From assembly GCA_003255065.1 (NCBI GenBank), contig QAOA01000289.1, forward strand, positions 205,364-269,363: a stretch of DNA of 64,000 nt, read 5' to 3'. Positions 59,185-64,000 of the stretch are shown here, one piece after another. Source of the DNA: Cercis canadensis (Eukaryota > Streptophyta > Magnoliopsida > Fabales > Fabaceae). The notes under the pieces were generated by a model. It saw nothing but the letters and a program-made list of their open reading frames with translations, did no database searches and was not told where the DNA came from. The first letter of the stretch is position 1, and every line of letters begins with the position of its first letter. Position numbers and translations under genes: made by a program.

Positions 59185-62100
59185 ATGTGTGTGCAGGATG
59201 CGGACCAAGTTGCCCAAGATATGGAGAACCTCGACAACCGGAGGAAGTCATGGCCTTTGCATTGCGAGCTGTTGCATACCCAGATGGACAACTGGGAAAA
59301 AGGATCTGCTTTGAAATCTCCCAGTGATCGTGTAAGTGCTGGAAATTCATTTCCTGTAAGAATTGGCTTCCCTGATCTTCCATGTTCAATTGGTTTATCT
59401 CAAAATTTTCTTCTTTTCTTCCTCCATGGATGCCATTTTTTTATTGGGTTATGGGTGTCTTACTGCTTTTCTTTGACCGAGATGGGCTTGCCACTTGTCC
59501 TATTTGACTTTCTTCTTCTTTGTCTTTCTTTCCTATAAATGAGCTTCCTCCACTTCTTCTACATCATTCTCCTAACCTTCATTTTGTTGTTGTTCTTTGT
59601 CAAGTAAGGGATTCTTTACTAGTTACTTTTTGAATTTGACATTGGTTTCTACAGTCCTTCTATTTGCTTATAATATGAAATATGAATAGGCTACATGATG
59701 TCCATCTATTGATGATACCACTGAATTTGGCAGTCTTTTATCAAGTGAATCTCTTATTATCCTTGATACTATCCCACCATCGTGATGAAGTCCTTGAATA
59801 ATGATCTGATCTGGAAGTAGGGGTTATGTGATGCTGAAATTTCACAGCTGTGATTATAAAAGACTAGCTGGTGATAGAAGTGGTCATGTTAGAAAAGTTA
59901 ATATCCGGTGATGCACCAGATATTGATTTTTCCAACTTTTTATCATAAACTCTGTTGTTGATTGCGTTATCCAATAGAATTGATTTTCGTTATTGGAGTA
60001 TAAATTTTCTTCCTTTATTGTGGTATTTTCTTTCTACTTGCTTCTTAGTTGTTAGCATAATACTGTCTGTTCTTCATAATTATAGCTTTCTGGAAATAAT
60101 TGGCGCAAACTGCTGAAATCAGCACTAAATACTATAGGTTTGTTGACTGTCAATATTAGACTATGTGCTATATGACAATAATTCCTCTCAATTTCATGGC
60201 TTTCTTGAGTTCTTCTGAGCATCTTCTATTTCCTAATTTCATCGCTGCTTATATTTCCTATTATCTTAGCTCAATTTTCTTTTCCCCCCTGTGACAATTT
60301 CAGCTGGAAAGCATATGTGAGGATACAGTGATTGCAGATAGGAAACAGAATCCGATGAACTTCGTCCCTTCTCTTAGGTCTGGAGAGTGGTCAGATATAG
60401 GAGGTCGCCCTTATATGGAGGATACCCATATATGCATTGGAGACTTAGCAGAGAAGTTCGGTTTTGATGTCCTTGGTGAGGAAGCTGTTTCATTTTATGG
60501 TGTAAGTCATCTAACCGATTATGCTAATTAGCTGTTGTCATCTAACTTCAATTTAATTCCTTTGTAGGAAAATGTTATTTTTGTGATAGTATAAGGAGAA
60601 ATTCAGACATTCTTCAATCTTGATCTGTTACAAAATAGGTAACTACCAGCGAGCAAGTATCAAGGGCTTCTTGCATAATCGTGGTTTTGGATTTTTAGTT
60701 ACTGTGCTCTTTCTTCTGAAGCGTATTTAATTACGCAATGAGAAATCCTGCTTCAAAAGTTTTCTCTCCCAGAAATTTTGCTTATGAACAGACCTAGAGG
60801 ATGACCAATAACAAATATGTATTTTATAAGTAGAAGGAAGATGATATTAGATAACATCTTCCATTAACCTACGTTGGTGATATTCACTTATTAAATGTAG
60901 TTGAATTAGGCGAGATCAGGGCCTGTGTTTCCCCTTCTTCTAAATAGAAAATGGAGTTGAACTGTGGCTGTATTTTTACAAGTGACTCATACAAAAGAAA
61001 CAGCTGGTTCAGTAATTGTGATCTGATCTAGCCAATTCTTTGGGATAGGAATGTGATAGTGATACTAAGGTCTTTTTGAAAGGAAAGAAACACGACTACT
61101 GGATAATGTATTTAAAGATTAAAATACTACTAAGGTGCTTTCTGTTCAGCTGCATTATTAGCTTTAGAATTGCAGTTGAATAGCCATTCTGAAGCCTAAA
61201 TAAGGCAAAACTAGCTGGTTTAGTTGTTGTTTTATATTATGGTCAACATGGGAAAACTTCTATTGTCAGCATGGCTGCATTCTTATATCAGGAGTTCTAG
61301 TTATATAGACATTCTGAAGTCTGTCATATCTTTCATTCTGCACGATAGGATATGCACCCATTCAATGGTATAATCATATACTACTGGGTATAATTCAGAT
61401 TCAATAAGCACCCTTTGATTGTGATTAGGAAGAAATTCATCGTACTGTTTCCATTTCATAATGCGATCTTGTACCATGGGAGTAAAAATTCAAATTCAAT
61501 TTTCTTGGGAAAATAAGAATCCAGCGGAGATGCTCTTAGAAAGTCATAAAGATATTTTTTATCATAATTTAAGATGTAAATTGCAAATGGTTTAACGTGC
61601 AGGTATTTGATGGACATGGAGGGAAGAGTGCTGCACAATTTGTCCGTGATCATCTGCCAAGAGTCATTGTTGAGGATGCCAACTTCCCTTTGGAGCTTGA
61701 GAAGGTGGTCACAAGGTCATTTTTGGAGACAGATGCTGCATTATCAAAGACATGTTCTCTTGAGTCTTCCCTTTCTTCTGGTACAACTGCACTAACAGCA
61801 ATTATATTTGGAAGGTAAGCACCTGACTCCATTGTTCTTTGGCTTTTTTATCAAAAAAAAAATAAAAAATTTGGGCCATCATTGGCTTTTATAAATTGTA
61901 ACCGTTTTAAAAGTTTTCCAGGCCATATTTGAGTGACCTTTTTATATGAAAGTAGCAAAGAAGAAAAGATGTGACATGGTGACATTCAAGTCATCTATGT
62001 CTGTCTGACATTGGTTCTTTTTCTTAGGGTTGTTCCATTTGTGTTTTGAATAGCAGAAATCATTGCGTCCTAGTACATTGATTCATTATTTGAATAGACT

Positions 62101-62692
62101 TTTGAAGCACGTATGTTAGCACTATGTATGGGCTTGGTTTTAAATAAATGCCATTGTTATGAACAGGTCTTTACTTGTTGCCAATGCTGGAGACTGCCGA
62201 GCTGTTTTGTCCCGACATGGAGGGGCTATAGAAATGTCCAAAGATCATAGACTATTTTGTAGCAAAGAAAGGAGACGGATTGAGTCATTGGGTGGCTTCA
62301 TTGATGATGGTTACCTAAATGGCCAGTTAGGTGTCACTCGTGCTCTTGGTGACTGGCATCTTGAAGGATTGAAGGAAATGAGTGAAAGAGGTGGACCATT
62401 GATTGCTGAGCCAGAACTTAAATTGATAACATTGACAAAAGAAGATGAGTTCTTGATAATTGGTAGTGATGGTATCTGGGATGTTTTTACTAGCCAAAAT
62501 GCTGTAGATTTTGCTCGGAGGAGGCTTCAAGAGCATAATGATGTGAAACTATGCAGCAGGGAAATAGTGGAGGAAGCAATAAAGAGAGGATCAACAGACA
62601 ATTTGACAGTGGTGATGGTGTGTTTTCACTCAGATCCACCGGCACCGGTGGTAGTAGAAAGGGCAAGAGTCAGGAGAAGCATTTCTGCTTAG
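59185..62692 (+). CDS. Type 2C protein phosphatase (PP2C), four exons
   Basis: Exons are 59185-59331, 60304-60501, 61603-61814 and 62167-62692. They total 1083 nt (360 aa) and are intact. All PP2C motifs are present: [13 protein letters not shown] (79-91) with the metal-binding Glu-Asp, VFDGHGG (116-122) with metal ligands Asp118 and Gly119, [19 protein letters not shown] (188-200), GVTRALGDW (241-249), [10 protein letters not shown] (283-292) with Asp287, and STDNLTVV (328-335) with Asp330. It is a Mn/Mg-dependent Ser/Thr phosphatase. The short N-terminus and MCVQDADQV start recall the At2g33700/At3g51470 group rather than the ABA co-receptor clade A, because the clade-A interaction residues are not evident. 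The C-terminal tail is basic ([11 protein letters not shown]). Substrates are unknown. Intron 2 is 1.1 kb with no recognisable content. Confidence 0.93.
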
Positions 62693-63530
62693 GGACTTCA
62701 GAATCTTAAATGCCTGCTAGAAGGATAAATGCTTATCATTTTTGTCTGCGAGACAAACGGTGTAGCTGATTTTTTCGAGCTGTGCTTATGTACATGTATT
62801 CATCCATGACAAAGAACAGGGCTAGGTATCTCAACTCTAATAAAAATTTATACCAAATCATGATTATTCTTCCCATTGTTATTGGGAAAGTGAGGGTGCT
62901 ATTATTTCCAGGTGAAAAATAATGTATACCTTGGGGGTTTTTATCTATAAACAGATTATCAATAGCATTGTACTCTTATTTTTCCTCTTTTAAAGCAATG
63001 TAAATAATTGTTTATTGGTCAAACTTTCCATTGTAGCTGTCACTTTAAAAGGAGCTGTATTCATTGTCTTTTGGTCCATCACCAAAGGCTTTTCTCTAGT
63101 CCTAATGATTTTATTAACGAAACGTTAACAGGAATCATGGTTGTTTTTGGGACAACTATAAGAATAAGTTTAAAGCCTTAAAGTCTTGGTGTGGAGTGAT
63201 AAGAATGAAGAAAAAAGTAACCAATCAATAACGCCAACATATGGAGTATGGACAATTATATGGGCAAACCTTAGTATAAATGATCCATTAAAGGCAAGAA
63301 TACACAGCGTGAACAGTGAAAGACCAATAATATATTGAATGAGATCACCTAAAACGAATTATTGTTGTAAATTTCTATTAACCATCAGTGAACAAAGGAT
63401 GAGAAAATAATACAATTTCTCTATCATCATGCTATTTCCTGTGTAAAAGACACCTCTGTAACAATCACCATTTACAAAACCAAAAGCCTACACAAAAATG
63501 ATCAAATCGTGTGCTTCTACCATATCCAAA
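62693..63530. other. Convergent 3' ends of PP2C and the transporter gene
   Basis: PP2C (plus) and the transporter (minus) point towards each other. This stretch holds both 3'UTRs (AATAAA-like CTAATAAAAATT at about 62840 for PP2C) and no gene. Confidence 0.55.
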
Positions 63531-64000
63531 TTACTTTCCTGTATTAAGCTTCTCCCTTATCTCCGTTCTTGCAACACGATTCAAGAATAAACCAGCAATG
63601 AAGATGGACAGAATAGCATAAAAAAGACACTGTTCCATCCTCTGCTAGAAATATACCCAGCCAAAAGTGGTCCAAGAGCAGCTCCAACTGAATCAGTACC
63701 ATCTATAATTGCAGTCACAGTAGCCAATGCTCGGGAATTCCCTCCATTCAAGCTCTGTGTAGAAAGATCAGCAGCCACAGCTGTTGTAATAAGGGAGTAT
63801 GGACCATTCACCAAAAGTCCCAAAAGAAACATTAAAGCAATGTTGATCAACATAGAGACACTTACATAAACCCGATAGAAAACAAGAGCTGGAATTGATA
63901 GAGTCAAGAAGAGAATTGAAGTAACAGCACGGGCTTCAATCATATCAGAAATTAGGCCAGCCAAAATCCCACCAACGACTCCCCCAATGTCAAAAATCGT
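63531..64000 (-). CDS. Glycerol-3-phosphate transporter-like MFS protein, C-terminal part, apparent frameshift
   Basis: Only the C-terminal end lies in the window; the N-terminal part is beyond base 64000. From the edge the protein reads IFDIGGVVGGILAGLISDMI, then alternating membrane segments, then the block AADLSTQSL and ATVTAIIDGTDSVGAALGPL, typical of plant SLC37/G3Pp-type transporters (Arabidopsis G3Pp5 type), which are polytopic major facilitator proteins. Near 63620-63625, a run of six A on the plus strand, the frame breaks: the current frame runs to a stop at 63581, while the family-like ending (IAGLFLNRVARTEIREKL) continues in the next frame to a stop at 63531-63533. This is a single missing base, either a sequencing error in a homopolymer or a natural lesion. 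The coordinates given assume the family-like end. Confidence 0.78.

Overview
The window is nuclear DNA from a flowering plant, most likely a eudicot tree or shrub of the rosid type. Genes are split by short GT-AG introns, intergenic DNA is AT-rich and full of small inverted-repeat transposons, and nearly every protein has an obvious Arabidopsis-type family (PLATZ, CRR6, PP2C, GLV/RGF peptide, FMO1-type monooxygenase). I cannot name the species. Eight single N characters lie in the window. At least six of them sit exactly between two near-identical direct copies (24 to about 480 bp), which looks like unmerged overlapping contig ends of a heterozygous genome. About 1.27 kb is probably counted twice.

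Layout, left to right. 0-7 kb: a small serine-rich-like single-exon gene (minus) and a nine-exon gene for a polytopic membrane protein of the At2g12400 type (minus). 7-12.7 kb: AT-rich, no gene. 12.7-14.1 kb: a PLATZ zinc-binding transcription factor (minus). 14-18.6 kb: no gene. 18.6-22.4 kb: a plastid-type SAM methyltransferase (minus). 22.5-24.7 kb: a transposon zone with an ~820-bp palindromic foldback element and a ~0.95-kb element with 164-bp terminal inverted repeats that carries a fragment of a carotenoid cleavage dioxygenase 4 gene. 25.2-27.6 kb: an intact FMO1-type flavin monooxygenase (minus). 29-30.7 kb: CRR6, a chloroplast NDH-complex assembly factor (plus), with a hairpin MITE in its first intron. 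30.7-36.7 kb: no gene. 36.9-38.0 kb: a GLV/RGF/CLEL secreted-peptide precursor (plus). 38-43.3 kb: no gene. 43.3-52.3 kb: a 15-coding-exon BAG6-like ubiquitin-domain protein (plus) with a duplicated leader exon region and a hAT-type MITE in a 3'UTR intron. 53.2-55.1 kb: cytosolic ribosomal protein S11 with a site II/telo-box promoter (plus). 59.2-62.7 kb: a type 2C protein phosphatase (plus). 63.5-64 kb: the C-terminal part of a glycerol-3-phosphate transporter-like MFS protein (minus, cut by the window edge, with an apparent frameshift).

I rebuilt exon-intron structures by hand from splice signals and reading-frame continuity. For all eleven complete genes the coding exons sum to a multiple of three, with consistent phases where introns are present and a length that fits the family. 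These are ordinary independent plant genes, not an operon-like system. Two (CRR6 and the methyltransferase) are probably plastid proteins.

The most unusual observation is in the GLV/RGF peptide gene. The same first three exons can end in two different ways. Reading through the exon 3 donor gives a 99-aa precursor ending in a 13-residue DY...RHH peptide. Splicing at that donor gives a 141-aa precursor ending in a different 13-residue DY...IHN peptide. Both align with the GLV/RGF consensus, so one locus may swap its hormone module by alternative splicing and polyadenylation. This is inferred from sequence alone and needs transcript data.
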